Source of the DNA: Acidobacteriota bacterium
GTDB lineage: Bacteria; Acidobacteriota; Terriglobia; Terriglobales; Acidobacteriaceae
DNA length: 64,000 bases
Assembly (NCBI GenBank): GCA_013289685.1
Contig: JABCZL010000012.1
Coordinates: forward strand, 124,001 to 188,000
Reading direction: 5' to 3'
A program made the position numbers and the translations under genes. The notes under the pieces were generated by a model, which saw only the letters and a program-made list of their open reading frames with translations, was not told the DNA's origin and did not search any database. Shown here piece by piece: positions 26,406 through 35,729 of the stretch (position 1 is the first letter of the stretch; each line of letters starts with the position of its first letter).

Positions 26406-27149
26406 GTGCGCGTGCGAGTCCTATTTTTCGGAATGCTGAAGGAAATGGCAGGGAAGCCGGTGGACGTGATCGAACTGCCGGAAGGGGCTTCGGTCGCTGA
26501 CGTTCTTCGGCACTATGAGTCGCAGATTCCGCGGCTGAAGGAATCGCTGCCGTCGCTCGCCATGGCGGTGAACCAGCAATACGCCGGGCCTGACACAAAA
26601 TTGAAGGCGGAAGACGAGGTCGCGTTGCTGCCTCCGGTGAGCGGCGGTGCGCCCGACGGGGCGGGCGAGACGCTCCCCCGACAGCCGGCGGGACGCCGGC
26701 GCTACGCTTTGATTGTCCGCGAGGTCATTGACGCGCAGGGCATCGTTGCCAACCTCAAGCAGGGAGAGGACGGCGCTGCTCTGGTCTTTGAGGGCGTGGT
26801 TCGCAACCAGACCCGCGGCCGCAAGACTCTTTATCTCGACTACGAAGCTTACGAAGAGATGGCGTTGGAACGGATGGAGGTCTTGGCGGGCCAGGCGCTG
26901 CAACAGTTCCAGGTTCGCGACGTTGCCATCGTCCACCGGCTGGGGCGCCTGGAAATCGGCGAGACCAGCGTGCTGATCGCAGTTGCGTCGGCGCATCGCG
27001 CCGCGGCTTTCGACGCCTGCCGTTGGCTGATCGACACGCTCAAGCGGACGGTTCCCATCTGGAAGAAGGAACACTTCGCCGACGGCGCGGTCTGGGCTGA
27101 CGGGGAACCATTTCCGGCAGAGATTCCCCGCGCAAATTCTGATGTCTGA
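26406..27149 (+). CDS. MoaD-MoaE fusion, molybdopterin synthase
   Basis: Residues 1-~81 (GTG start at 26406) are MoaD, the ubiquitin-fold sulfur carrier (VRVLFFGMLKEMAGKP ... LLPPVSGG). No stop follows the Gly-Gly. A ~20-residue linker (APDGAGETLPRQPAGRRRYA) runs into MoaE (LIVREVIDAQGIVANL, RNQTRGR, ASAHRAAAFDACRWLID, PIWKKEHFADG with the catalytic lysines). Molybdopterin synthase converts cyclic pyranopterin to molybdopterin and needs a free MoaD C-terminal Gly-Gly, so cleavage after GG is expected, as known for mycobacterial MoaX. The linker is encoded by a dispersed palindromic repeat. Confidence 0.9.
   Translation: MRVRVLFFGMLKEMAGKPVDVIELPEGASVADVLRHYESQIPRLKESLPSLAMAVNQQYAGPDTKLKAEDEVALLPPVSGGAPDGAGETLPRQPAGRRRYALIVREVIDAQGIVANLKQGEDGAALVFEGVVRNQTRGRKTLYLDYEAYEEMALERMEVLAGQALQQFQVRDVAIVHRLGRLEIGETSVLIAVASAHRAAAFDACRWLIDTLKRTVPIWKKEHFADGAVWADGEPFPAEIPRANSDV
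26661..26706. repeat. Dispersed palindromic repeat, family 1, copy 3 (inside a coding gene)
   Basis: The GCGAGACGCTCC...GACAGCCGGCGGGACGCC and GGCGCTACG core matches the intergenic copies. Here it is translated as AGETLPRQPAGRRRYA, joining moaD to moaE in frame. Confidence 0.85.
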
Positions 27150-27291
27150 GGCAGCCCGGCACCGCAAGCCGCATCTAACGGAACGGCCAGAGCCAGGGGG
27201 CACGCGGCGTGCAAGAGCTCTCGTCTGTAGAGCGCCCGCCGAGCGCCCGCCGAGAGCCGCCACCCGGCGAACGGTATAATTCTTAGACTCG

Positions 27292-28293
27292 ATGAGAAAA
27301 CCCGCCACGATTCTGCTCCTGATCGGCCTGCTGGTTCCCATGTGCGGCCTATGGGCGCAGCAGGACTTGCTTCGGCAGAATCCGGCTCAGCAGAATTCTG
27401 CCTCGCAAAATCCGGCTCAAAAGGCTCCGGCTCAGGAGCCCGATCCGGCAACCACCATCCGGGTCGATGTCAAGCTGGTCAATGTTTTTGTCACCGTGAC
27501 CGATGCACACGGCGCTCCCATCGGCGGGCTCTCGAAGGAGAATTTCATTCTCAAAGAGGACGATCGCGAGCAGACCATCAAGATCTTCGACCGGGAGTCC
27601 GCGCTGCCGCTCTCGATCGCGCTGGCCATCGACACCAGTCTGAGCACGCGCCATGACTTGCCGCTGGAGCAAGCCTCGGCCAAACGCTTCGCACACGACA
27701 TCGTGCGCCCGGTCGACGCCCTCTCCGTCTACGGTTTTAGTGAAACCGTGTACCAGTCGCATGCCGGGTACACCCCGGACCTGAAACGCATTGATGAGAG
27801 CATCGACCACATCCGCGTGGGCGCCGCCACCGCGCTCTACGACGCCATTTATGTAGTCTCGCGGGCCCTGGACCATCGCAAAGGACGAAAAGTGATCGTC
27901 CTGATTACCGATGGTGGAGACACCTTCAGCAAAGTCGATTACACCCAGGCGGTGCGCGCCGCGGTAGAAGCCGAAGCGCTGGTCTACTCGGTCATCATCG
28001 TCCCCATCGAGAACAGCGCAGGACGCGAGACCGGAGGCGAGCATGCCTTGATCCAGCTCTCGGAAGATACCGGGGGCAAGTACTACTATGCAACCTCCGC
28101 GGCGCAGCTCGACGAGGCGTTCCACAAAATCAGCGACGAACTGCGGACACAATATCTACTGGCTTATTACCCGTCGCAACATACGTCGTTCTCGGAGTTC
28201 CGCCGCATCGGAGTGCAAGTGGTGGGCGCGCCGGATGCCGCAGCCTATAGAGTCCGCCACCGCGCGGGCTATTACACTGTCAAGTCGGAATGA
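27292..28293 (+). CDS. Secreted VWFA-domain protein of the acidobacterial type
   Basis: A signal peptide (MRKPATILLLIGLLVPMCGLWA) is followed by a Gln/Asn/Pro-rich spacer with repeated (NPAQ)-like units. Residues ~55-100 are a beta domain (VDVKLVNVFVTVTDAHG, typical of this family), and a von Willebrand A fold runs from ~105, with the MIDAS motif DTSLS, a threonine at GAATALYDA and an aspartate at ITDGGD. It is likely periplasmic or surface exposed and binds a divalent metal and a protein partner. A large TonB-type receptor gene follows 130 bp downstream in the same direction, as often seen in Acidobacteriota. Confidence 0.87.
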   Translation: MRKPATILLLIGLLVPMCGLWAQQDLLRQNPAQQNSASQNPAQKAPAQEPDPATTIRVDVKLVNVFVTVTDAHGAPIGGLSKENFILKEDDREQTIKIFDRESALPLSIALAIDTSLSTRHDLPLEQASAKRFAHDIVRPVDALSVYGFSETVYQSHAGYTPDLKRIDESIDHIRVGAATALYDAIYVVSRALDHRKGRKVIVLITDGGDTFSKVDYTQAVRAAVEAEALVYSVIIVPIENSAGRETGGEHALIQLSEDTGGKYYYATSAAQLDEAFHKISDELRTQYLLAYYPSQHTSFSEFRRIGVQVVGAPDAAAYRVRHRAGYYTVKSE

Positions 28294-28424
28294 AGGCGCG
28301 GGGGTTAGAGCCTGAGCCTTCCTATTTTGACGTAGGTGTTTCGACGGAATGAAGTGGTGGCGGCTTTGCCACAAAGCATCGGGATGTGATTATCTGGAAG
28401 CAGAACAAAGTAAGAAAGGTGGAC

Positions 28425-31400
28425 ATGCTGAACCTCGATTGCACCCCCAGCAAGAAGATTGGGCTGCTGGTGTGGATGACACTTTGGACGATCCTGCTCT
28501 CTTCGGTGATGTTGCCGGGCCAATCGACCGTTAGCACTGGCGTCATCCGCGGAACCGTCAGCAATCAAGCGGGCGCGGCACAGGCCGGGACGAAGGTCAT
28601 CCTTACTTACCAGGCTACGGGCCGGGTGGTTCAGGTCACGACTTCCGAAAACGGGGTGTATACATCGGGCCCCCTCCAACCGGGAAACTACACCGTGCGG
28701 ATCGAAGCCAAAGGCTTCAAGACCCCTGAGTTTTCAGCGACGGCCCGAACTGGAATGGTTTCGACGGCCAACGTGCGCCTGGAACCCGGGCAGGAGAGCG
28801 TCGTGGTTCGCCCAGCAGTGACCGCTCTGGATGTTGAGCAGCCGACCGTGCAGAGTGTACGAGCAACGGATCCGATTGAACTTCTGCCCATCAACGGGCG
28901 CAACTATCTCGATTTCGCGCAGTTCGTGCCGGGCGTCCAGATGCAGGATGGCGGCGTCCTTGACGCCAGTAAGAGCGGGCTCGCGTCGATCTCCTTCGAG
29001 GGACGGTTTGGCCGCGCCGCGCGCATCGATGTGGATGGCGTGGACGTCTCCGATGAGACCGTCGGAACTACAACCCAGAATATTTCGACGAGCTCGATCG
29101 AGGAATTTAATCTTTCCCAGTCGACGCTCAACCTTGTGACCGGACTGACTTCCTCCGGTGCGGTGAGTGTCACGACTCGTTCGGGCGGCAAGGAGCTGCA
29201 CGGCGAGGCCTTTGGCGTTTTTCGAGGGGATCAGGGCGCGGCCGTTCTGCCGGGTTCTGCATCGAACCATTTCAGTCGTGAGCAATTCGGTGCACGGGTC
29301 GGGGGCGCCCTCATCAAGGACAAGCTTTTCTTTTTTCTCGACGCCGAGCGCTTCAAGCAGGACATAACGGCGCCGGAGCCTTTTGCAGCCCCATTCGACA
29401 CGTCGCGAACCAGCATGGCAGAGCCGTTCCGCGAACTGCTGGCCGATGGCAGGCTGGATTGGCAGGGTCGCAAGGATACGCACGCCTTTTACCGCTTCAA
29501 TTTCGATGAGGTCAGTCAGATTGGTCCCTTCGGGGCGTTCAGTTCTCTGCAAGGCGTGAGGAATGCGATGCACACGCCGTCGCACACTCTCGGTTACGAC
29601 TTCACCAAAGGAAACTACACGCACAGCATCCGCTTCGAATATTTGCGCATGGGCGACGGCGTCGGGGACGTCACCGGGACGATTCCTGTGGGGATCAACA
29701 ATCCGATTCCTGGGTTGGGCATCAACATCGGTGCGCCGGTGCAGGGAAATTGTGCGCTCAGCAGCGGCGGCGCGTTCTGCGGCGGGCCCAGCCAGTTTGC
29801 GCCAGCGGCACGGTTTCAATCGAATTACGAAGTCAAGTACGACGGCAGCCGGTTGATGGGAAATCACATCTTCCGCTACGGTGCGACGCTGAATCGGATT
29901 CAGGGCGGCGGGTTTGACGCGTTGTCCTCGAATCCGCAGGTCGGAACGACCAGCGTTTGTTTGCCTGGATCGCTGCCTTTCAATTGCGTGACCAGCGCGG
30001 CTCCCACGGCGTATCCCGTGGATTTTGTTTTCCTGGGCAACGGCCGCGGTTTTTCCACGGCCCAAAGCGCATTCGGTTATCCCGGCGGAGGGTTGGGGCC
30101 GGACAACCGGATCGAAGCCTACGCGGGGGATGATTGGAAGATCAAGCACAACGTGACCTTGACCTACGGAATGCACTACGTGCGTGACACGGGACGCGTG
30201 GACAGCAACCTGGGCCCCGAGCCCACGCTCAACCTCTGGCAGCCGGGATTAGGTAGCCAGGTTCGCACTCCGAACCAGAACTTCGCTCCTCAGTTCGGTT
30301 TCGCCTGGGATATGGGCGGCAGCGGCAAGACTGTGATCCGCGGTGGCGGCGGCCTCTTTTTTGAAAACTCGCTGTGGAACAATATGCAGGCCGACAGTCT
30401 GGCGCGAGTTAAGAACGGGATGTTGTCGTACGCGCCCCAGGTTTGTTCATCGGGCACTCCCAGCAACTTCACCTGGCCGACCACCCTTTCGGGTGTGCCG
30501 GTGAACTCGCCCATTGCCGGCGGCGCGGGAATTGTGACGGACCCTACCGCAAACCAAGTTCAGCCAACGTTTTGCGGAGGGACCATTGCGAACGTCGGGA
30601 ATGAAATCCTCGCTCTGAGCAGTGCTTTCAAGGCAGCGGCGGCGGGCGCCGGATCTCAACCGAACAGCAATTACATCGGAACCGTGCTCAACGCCTCGAA
30701 CTCGGCTGGGGTGGATGTGTTCGATCCCAACTACCGCGCTCCTCGTTCCTGGCAAATGAATCTCGGCTTCCAGCACGAATTTCACAAGGGCATGGTGTTC
30801 ACCGCGGACTATGTCCGCAACATCGGTGAGCATTACCTGATCGCGATCGACCAGAACCACAGTGGAGCGGCGCGTTCCTATAATCAAGCCAACGCTCTCA
30901 TCGCACGGGACAAAGCCCAGGTAGCCAATGGATGCCTGCCGGGATTGAATCAGGCGAACTGCATGGTGCTGAATTTGGGTCAGGCGGGGGCCCAGGCCGC
31001 ATATTCCTCGGCGGGCCTCGATTCCAACATCGCAGCCACCGGCGGCGCGCCCTGCGCTTACTGTGCCTTCCCGGGCATTACTCCGCTGGGGATCAACAAC
31101 ACCGGCAGCGGTGCGGGCAATGGCGCACTGGGAGCGCTGGACACGCTCGAGCCCGGCGGCCGCTCTGTGTACAGCGGATTTCAATTTAAATGGGTGCAGA
31201 GCCTCGCGAACCCCTTGCCCGGAGTGAAAACGGCAAGCTTCCAGGTCGCGTACTCTTATTCGAAGTTCGTCAGCCAGGTGCAGGACCAGGACTTCATCAA
31301 CCTCGCCACGAATAACGACAACCCGCTGCGATATACGGGACAGACTGGGCTGGATCGAAAGAATCAGGTCTCATTTTCGGGAACATTCGATCTGCCGTTT

Positions 31401-32078
31401 TTCACGAAACTGAGCATGATCGGGCACTTCTACAGCCCGCTACCGCAGAACCTGCAACTTCCAGAAGTAACGAACGGCGGCGAGATTTTTGCCACCGATT
31501 GGCTGGGCTCCGGACTGGGTTCCGGAGCGGCGCCTGAGCCCTTGCCCGGGACGCAGATCGGACAATTCATGCGGGGCACCGACAACAGCGATCTGCACAC
31601 TGTAATCAGCACCTACAACACTCGTTTTGCCGGCCAGCTTACGCCCGCGGGCCAATGCCTTGTGGGCAGCCAGAATTGTCTCGGCGCCGCGCCGATCCCG
31701 GTTTTGACGCAGGGTGACATGAACGCACTGGGTTGGGTCATGCCCGTTATTGGCTCGGTCCCGCCCGGGGCAACGAACTTTCCCTGGCTGAAGTCGCTGG
31801 ACTTGAAAGCGGCCTGGCCCATCAAGATCCGGGACCGTTTCACCGTGGAGCCGAGTGCCAGCGTCTTCAACGTGTTCAACTTTGCGAACTCGTTCCTGCC
31901 TGGCAACCTGCCCGTGGCTTCGTTGCTGCCCGGGGGACCGAACCAGACGTTGGCGCCGAATGCGGTGGGCGGCGTGACCGGCCCGGGGCTGACGCCGTTC
32001 CGCGCCAGTTTCCAATCCGGAACGTATGCGCTCGGCGCTCCGCGTCAATTTGAGTTCGGACTGCGCATCGCGTTCTAA
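28425..32078 (+). CDS. TonB-dependent receptor with carboxypeptidase-regulatory-like domain (Oar-like)
   Basis: About 1,217 residues. The start is taken at ATG 28425, which follows AAAGGTGG, rather than the ATG 13 codons upstream. After a signal segment (LLVWMTLWTILLSSVML), residues ~35-115 form a beta-sandwich of the CarboxypepD_reg/Cna-B type (GVIRGTVSNQAGAAQAGTKV). A plug region (LPINGRNYLDFAQFVPGVQ) and a ~1,000-residue barrel follow, ending FEFGLRIAF with a terminal phenylalanine. Such proteins are among the most numerous outer-membrane proteins of Acidobacteriota and are thought to import large substrates; the ligand is unknown. A strong terminator follows. Confidence 0.9.
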   Translation: MLNLDCTPSKKIGLLVWMTLWTILLSSVMLPGQSTVSTGVIRGTVSNQAGAAQAGTKVILTYQATGRVVQVTTSENGVYTSGPLQPGNYTVRIEAKGFKTPEFSATARTGMVSTANVRLEPGQESVVVRPAVTALDVEQPTVQSVRATDPIELLPINGRNYLDFAQFVPGVQMQDGGVLDASKSGLASISFEGRFGRAARIDVDGVDVSDETVGTTTQNISTSSIEEFNLSQSTLNLVTGLTSSGAVSVTTRSGGKELHGEAFGVFRGDQGAAVLPGSASNHFSREQFGARVGGALIKDKLFFFLDAERFKQDITAPEPFAAPFDTSRTSMAEPFRELLADGRLDWQGRKDTHAFYRFNFDEVSQIGPFGAFSSLQGVRNAMHTPSHTLGYDFTKGNYTHSIRFEYLRMGDGVGDVTGTIPVGINNPIPGLGINIGAPVQGNCALSSGGAFCGGPSQFAPAARFQSNYEVKYDGSRLMGNHIFRYGATLNRIQGGGFDALSSNPQVGTTSVCLPGSLPFNCVTSAAPTAYPVDFVFLGNGRGFSTAQSAFGYPGGGLGPDNRIEAYAGDDWKIKHNVTLTYGMHYVRDTGRVDSNLGPEPTLNLWQPGLGSQVRTPNQNFAPQFGFAWDMGGSGKTVIRGGGGLFFENSLWNNMQADSLARVKNGMLSYAPQVCSSGTPSNFTWPTTLSGVPVNSPIAGGAGIVTDPTANQVQPTFCGGTIANVGNEILALSSAFKAAAAGAGSQPNSNYIGTVLNASNSAGVDVFDPNYRAPRSWQMNLGFQHEFHKGMVFTADYVRNIGEHYLIAIDQNHSGAARSYNQANALIARDKAQVANGCLPGLNQANCMVLNLGQAGAQAAYSSAGLDSNIAATGGAPCAYCAFPGITPLGINNTGSGAGNGALGALDTLEPGGRSVYSGFQFKWVQSLANPLPGVKTASFQVAYSYSKFVSQVQDQDFINLATNNDNPLRYTGQTGLDRKNQVSFSGTFDLPFFTKLSMIGHFYSPLPQNLQLPEVTNGGEIFATDWLGSGLGSGAAPEPLPGTQIGQFMRGTDNSDLHTVISTYNTRFAGQLTPAGQCLVGSQNCLGAAPIPVLTQGDMNALGWVMPVIGSVPPGATNFPWLKSLDLKAAWPIKIRDRFTVEPSASVFNVFNFANSFLPGNLPVASLLPGGPNQTLAPNAVGGVTGPGLTPFRASFQSGTYALGAPRQFEFGLRIAF

Positions 32079-32115
32079 CTCTTGTGGTTGATCTCATCAC
32101 TGGTTGTCTCAGTTG

Positions 32116-32140
32116 TGGCGCCAACCGGCGCCATTTTTTT
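32116..32140 (+). terminator. Terminator after the TonB receptor gene
   Basis: Perfect arms TGGCGCC/GGCGCCA around AACC, followed by seven T. Confidence 0.92.
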
Positions 32141-32199
32141 CAGAACAGACCTGCGAGTGAACGCAGATTCAGCCCCGGCGCTTTGTGTACAATGCCTGC

Positions 32200-32475
32200 A
32201 TGGCCTTTCGCGCCCCACAAGCCAATCCCAGTGCCGCTAAACGCAGCCGGACGCCTCCTCCGGAAGATACCTTCGAAGAGGCTTCTTTCCTGAAGACGCT
32301 GGGCGAGAAGCAGAAGCCGGTTTCGGTCAAACTGATGGACGGCCAGACGGTTCACGGATGGATCGAATATTACGACAAGAACATGGTGCGGCTGACGCGC
32401 GAGGGCGCGCCCAATCTCTTCATCTTCAAACACGAGATCATGTACATCGCGGAGGATGGCGGGAAGAGGAAGTGA
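32200..32475 (+). CDS. hfq: RNA chaperone Hfq
   Basis: A 91-residue Sm-fold protein (ATG 32200; an in-frame start at 32185 adds five residues). The Sm1 motif is VSVKLMDGQTVHGWIEYYDKNMVRL and the Sm2 motif is FIFKHEIMYI, with the Lys-His pair that contacts RNA 3' uridines in Hfq. A ~30-residue basic, proline-rich N-terminal extension (PSAAKRSRTPPPEDTF) precedes the Sm core and is longer than in enteric Hfq. It forms a hexameric ring pairing sRNAs with mRNAs. A possible -10 box TACAAT at 32187 would put transcription start very near the ATG. Confidence 0.85.
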   Translation: MAFRAPQANPSAAKRSRTPPPEDTFEEASFLKTLGEKQKPVSVKLMDGQTVHGWIEYYDKNMVRLTREGAPNLFIFKHEIMYIAEDGGKRK

Positions 32476-32559
32476 TTCGGCTTCGGACCTCAGACCTCCG
32501 ACTTCAGCCGAGTTGAGATCGGCACTTCCGCAGGTGGGAGTCGAGAATTGTCGGAGTTA

Positions 32560-32636
32560 GCGCGTCTGATTCCGAAGTCTGAGGTCTGAAGTCCAAGGTC
32601 TGAAGTCTGAGGTCTGAAGTCTGAGGTCCGCAATCT
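32560..32636. repeat. Tandem 'tctgaagtctgaggtc' repeat
   Basis: A run of imperfect 10-11 bp units (GGTCTGAAGT, CTGAGGTCTG) just before the inositol monophosphatase gene. Related units are near 32487-32510. Confidence 0.7.
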
Positions 32637-32641
32637 GCCCG

Positions 32642-33493
32642 ATGCCGTCTCCCACTCATTCCGAGAGCTTCCTTCCCGCCATGTCGGCCATCGCTCGCGA
32701 GGCCGGTGCCTTGCTCATGCAGTATTTCCAGAAAGGACTCAAGATCGAGTACAAAGGCGACGCCGATCTGGTCACCGCGGCGGACCGAGCTTCGGAGGCC
32801 CTTATCCGCGAGCGCGTCGGCAAGCAATTTCCCTCGCATGACGTGCTCGGCGAAGAGCAGGGGCTGAACGATCGAGGTGGAGATTACCGCTGGTATGTCG
32901 ATCCGCTCGACGGCACCACGAACTTTGCGCATGGATATCCGGTGTTCTGCGTGTCCATGGCTTTGGAGCGGAGGGGGTCTGAGCAGGCGCGCCGCATCGC
33001 CGGAGTGGTCTATGATCCCACGCGCGACGAACTGTTCAGCGCCGAGCAGGGAAGAGGCGCGCATCTCAACGGCCAGCCCATCCACGTGTCCAAGGCAGCG
33101 CAGTTGAAGGAGTGTCTGGTGGCGACGGGCTTTCCCAGTCACAAGCGGCACAAGAGTCCGAACATTCACTTCTACCACCAGATCACGCTGCGCACTCATG
33201 GGGTACGACGCGCGGGATCCGCTGCGCTCGATTTGTGCAACGTGGCCAGCGGGCGCTTCGATGGCTTCTGGGAATTCAATCTCAATCCGTGGGACACGGC
33301 CGCGGGCGTTCTCATCGTGGAAGAAGCCGGAGGCAAAGTCAGCCGCTTCGATGGATCTCCGTTTGAACTCGACAGCCGCGAAACGCTGGGATCGAACGGC
33401 CTGGTGCACGCCGCGCTGGTGCACGAATTTCAGGAAATCTTTGCGGGGCGCGGCCTTGAGCCCGTGCCGGTTCCCGGCGAATACAAGGGGTAA
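32642..33493 (+). CDS. Inositol monophosphatase family protein
   Basis: A 283-residue Mg-dependent phosphatase. GEEQG gives the first metal glutamate, WYVDPLDGTTNFAHGYP is motif A, and WDTAAGVLIVEEAGG is motif B. The length is a little above that of SuhB. It hydrolyses inositol-1-phosphate or related sugar phosphates; a SuhB-like transcription role is also known in the family. The gene directly follows a tandem repeat, so its promoter must be within or before that repeat. Confidence 0.9.
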   Translation: MPSPTHSESFLPAMSAIAREAGALLMQYFQKGLKIEYKGDADLVTAADRASEALIRERVGKQFPSHDVLGEEQGLNDRGGDYRWYVDPLDGTTNFAHGYPVFCVSMALERRGSEQARRIAGVVYDPTRDELFSAEQGRGAHLNGQPIHVSKAAQLKECLVATGFPSHKRHKSPNIHFYHQITLRTHGVRRAGSAALDLCNVASGRFDGFWEFNLNPWDTAAGVLIVEEAGGKVSRFDGSPFELDSRETLGSNGLVHAALVHEFQEIFAGRGLEPVPVPGEYKG

Positions 33494-33605
33494 GAAGGTC
33501 TGCAGGACAGCACGCTGACGCGAATCGCACGCGTTACAATATCGGTGTGGGGACGCCGGATCCGCTCCCGGCGACGACTAAATCGAAAAACACTTCAGGC
33601 TCACC

Positions 33606-35693
33606 GTGATCAACTCACTTTTGGAACGCAAGATCGAAAAGCGGCCCGACAAAGTCCGGCTGCAGGGACGCATTCTCTTTCTTACCGAAGATCCGGAACT
33701 GATCAAGCGGCAACTCGCGGGCGAAGACCTGCCCTGGGATACGAAGAATCCCGCCAACAATCCCAAACTGCGCGACGACATTTCCACCGACGAGATCACT
33801 CCGGCGCACTATTGCTTTTATTTTGACGAGACGCTGGGGGAGATTCCGTATCTCGGTTTGAAGTGCGGCAGCGGAATGCCCATTGGCCGCGGCGACGTGA
33901 AGCGCGGGGGATTCGTGTGCGCGGTCAGCGGGAAGCGGCGGGGCAAGGGATCGAGCCGCGAGCAGTCTCCATACGCCGAGATGTGCGCCGGCATTCGCGT
34001 GGTGATTGCCGAAAACATCGAACGCATCTACAAGCAGAACTGCCAGAACCTGGGGCTACTGACTTCCACCAACTTTTCGCTGATTGACCGCATTCGCAGC
34101 GGCGAAGAAATCGCGTTGAGCGAATTCACGGAGGGCGAGGATGAGATTACCCGCCAGGTCATCGAGTATGGCGGGTTGTTTCCCTTCAACGTGGCGCGCA
34201 TGCAGGGGAAAGTATCTCTGCCGGAGTTGAAAACAGAGAAGCGGGGCATGACCCTCGCCGAGAAAATATTCGCGCGCCACATGATCCAATCCGCAGACCG
34301 TGTGGGGACGGGCGCGTTCGCCCGTCCCGCCGAGCGCAGCGAGGCGGCTCTTGAAGTCGGAGTGCCGTCGGTCAAGCCCGGCGACACCGGTTTCGCGCGC
34401 GCCGATCTCCGCTTCAGCCACGAATACGTCACGCCCATGGCAGCAATTTTCTTCGAGCGCTACGTGGGCAAGGACGCGAGGGTCAACGATCCCGCAAGCA
34501 TCCTGTTCTTCCGCGATCATCTGACGTTTCTTGATGAGGTGATCTCCGAAGAGAAAAAGAAACTCGGCCTGCTCGATCTGGCGACGCAACTCAAACTCAA
34601 GCAGCAGGATTTCGCCGCCAAGCAGGGAATCCGCCTGCACGGCGAGCTGACCGACCGCAAGGGATCGGAAGGCATCTGCCACTCCATCGTGCTCGAAAGC
34701 TATGCGCTGCCGGGACAGTTGAATATTGGCTCCGACTCGCACACGCCGCATGTGGGCGCGATCGGCTGCGTGGCTTTCGGCATCGGCACCACCGACGTAT
34801 TCAATTCGTGGATCACGAAAGATGTGCGGGTGAAGGTGCCCGAGTCGGTGAGGATCGTGATTCGCGGCAAGAAGCATCCCAACGTGACCGCGAAAGATTT
34901 CATCCTGAAGATTCTGAGCCTGGATTACGTGCGCAGCGGAAAAGCGCTGGCCAAGGTCATGGAATATGCGGGTGAGGCTATCGAAGAGTTGAGCGTGGAC
35001 GAACGCGCCACCATGACCAACATGGCGGCCGAGATTGGCGGCTTTACCGGCATCGTCGCACCCGACAGAAAAGCCGTGGATTTTCTGGTCGAGCGCCGCG
35101 GCATGGATCGGGCGAAGGCCGAAGCGATGATCGAGGGCTTGTACAGCGATCCCGGCGCTCAGTACGCGCATGTCATCGAGCTCGACGCTACTGAGATCAC
35201 GCCCATGGTCGCCACGCCGGGCGATCCGGGCAATGGCAAATATGTGCGCGACTTGAACACGCCGGTTCCGGTCGAGATCGCCTATGGCGGCACCTGCACT
35301 GCGGGCAAGAACGAAGACATGGATATGTACGCCGCCGTGCTCGCCGACGCGCTCAAGCGGGGCAAGCACGTGGCCGACTCGGTCAAGTTCTACATTCAAT
35401 TCGGATCGCAGGAAACGCGCGAATATTGCCTGCGAAAGGGATATCTGGAAGTGTTTCAGAAGTCCGGCGCGCACGTAATCGAGCCCAGTTGTGGAGCCTG
35501 CATCAACGCCGGGCCGGGAGTTTCGACGCGTCCCGACCAGGTTGTGATCAGCGCGCAGAACCGTAATTTTCCCGGCCGCAGCGGGCCGGGGCAGATGTAT
35601 TTGGCTTCGCCGCTCACGGTCGCCGCGAGCGCCGTGGCCGGCTATATCGTGGAGTACGAGCCCAGCGAGAAGAAAGAACTAGTAGGGGCCTAA
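33606..35693 (+). CDS. Aconitase/3-isopropylmalate dehydratase-superfamily enzyme with N-terminal swivel domain
   Basis: A 695-residue fusion. Residues ~60-165 resemble the LeuD-type small-subunit swivel (ISTDEITPAHY, CGSGMPIGRGD, GKGSSREQSPYAEM). Residues ~220-690 are a LeuC/aconitase large domain with GSDSHTPHVGAIG, the three Fe-S cysteines (GGTCTAGKNED and PSCGAC) and SAQNRNFPGRSG. The domain order is opposite to that of aconitase A and resembles AcnB only superficially. It dehydrates and rehydrates a hydroxy-tricarboxylate or isopropylmalate-type acid; the actual substrate is open. An in-frame palindromic repeat (34305-34345) lies in the interdomain linker. Start codon GTG. Confidence 0.85.
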   Translation: MINSLLERKIEKRPDKVRLQGRILFLTEDPELIKRQLAGEDLPWDTKNPANNPKLRDDISTDEITPAHYCFYFDETLGEIPYLGLKCGSGMPIGRGDVKRGGFVCAVSGKRRGKGSSREQSPYAEMCAGIRVVIAENIERIYKQNCQNLGLLTSTNFSLIDRIRSGEEIALSEFTEGEDEITRQVIEYGGLFPFNVARMQGKVSLPELKTEKRGMTLAEKIFARHMIQSADRVGTGAFARPAERSEAALEVGVPSVKPGDTGFARADLRFSHEYVTPMAAIFFERYVGKDARVNDPASILFFRDHLTFLDEVISEEKKKLGLLDLATQLKLKQQDFAAKQGIRLHGELTDRKGSEGICHSIVLESYALPGQLNIGSDSHTPHVGAIGCVAFGIGTTDVFNSWITKDVRVKVPESVRIVIRGKKHPNVTAKDFILKILSLDYVRSGKALAKVMEYAGEAIEELSVDERATMTNMAAEIGGFTGIVAPDRKAVDFLVERRGMDRAKAEAMIEGLYSDPGAQYAHVIELDATEITPMVATPGDPGNGKYVRDLNTPVPVEIAYGGTCTAGKNEDMDMYAAVLADALKRGKHVADSVKFYIQFGSQETREYCLRKGYLEVFQKSGAHVIEPSCGACINAGPGVSTRPDQVVISAQNRNFPGRSGPGQMYLASPLTVAASAVAGYIVEYEPSEKKELVGA
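34305..34345. repeat. In-frame palindromic repeat inside the aconitase-like gene
   Basis: Perfect 10-bp arms GGGACGGGCG/CGCCCGTCCC around CGTT, then GCCGAGCGCAGCGAGGCGG. It is translated as GTGAFARPAERSEAA between the two enzyme domains. Confidence 0.75.
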
Positions 35694-35729
35694 GACTTGC
35701 CGTCAATCTATGCCGTCCAAGAACGGTAT

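Noticed and set aside
28734-30176. A 480-residue minus-strand frame
   Set aside because: It lies wholly inside the TonB receptor gene, is Arg/His-rich and has no family features: a GC-rich shadow.
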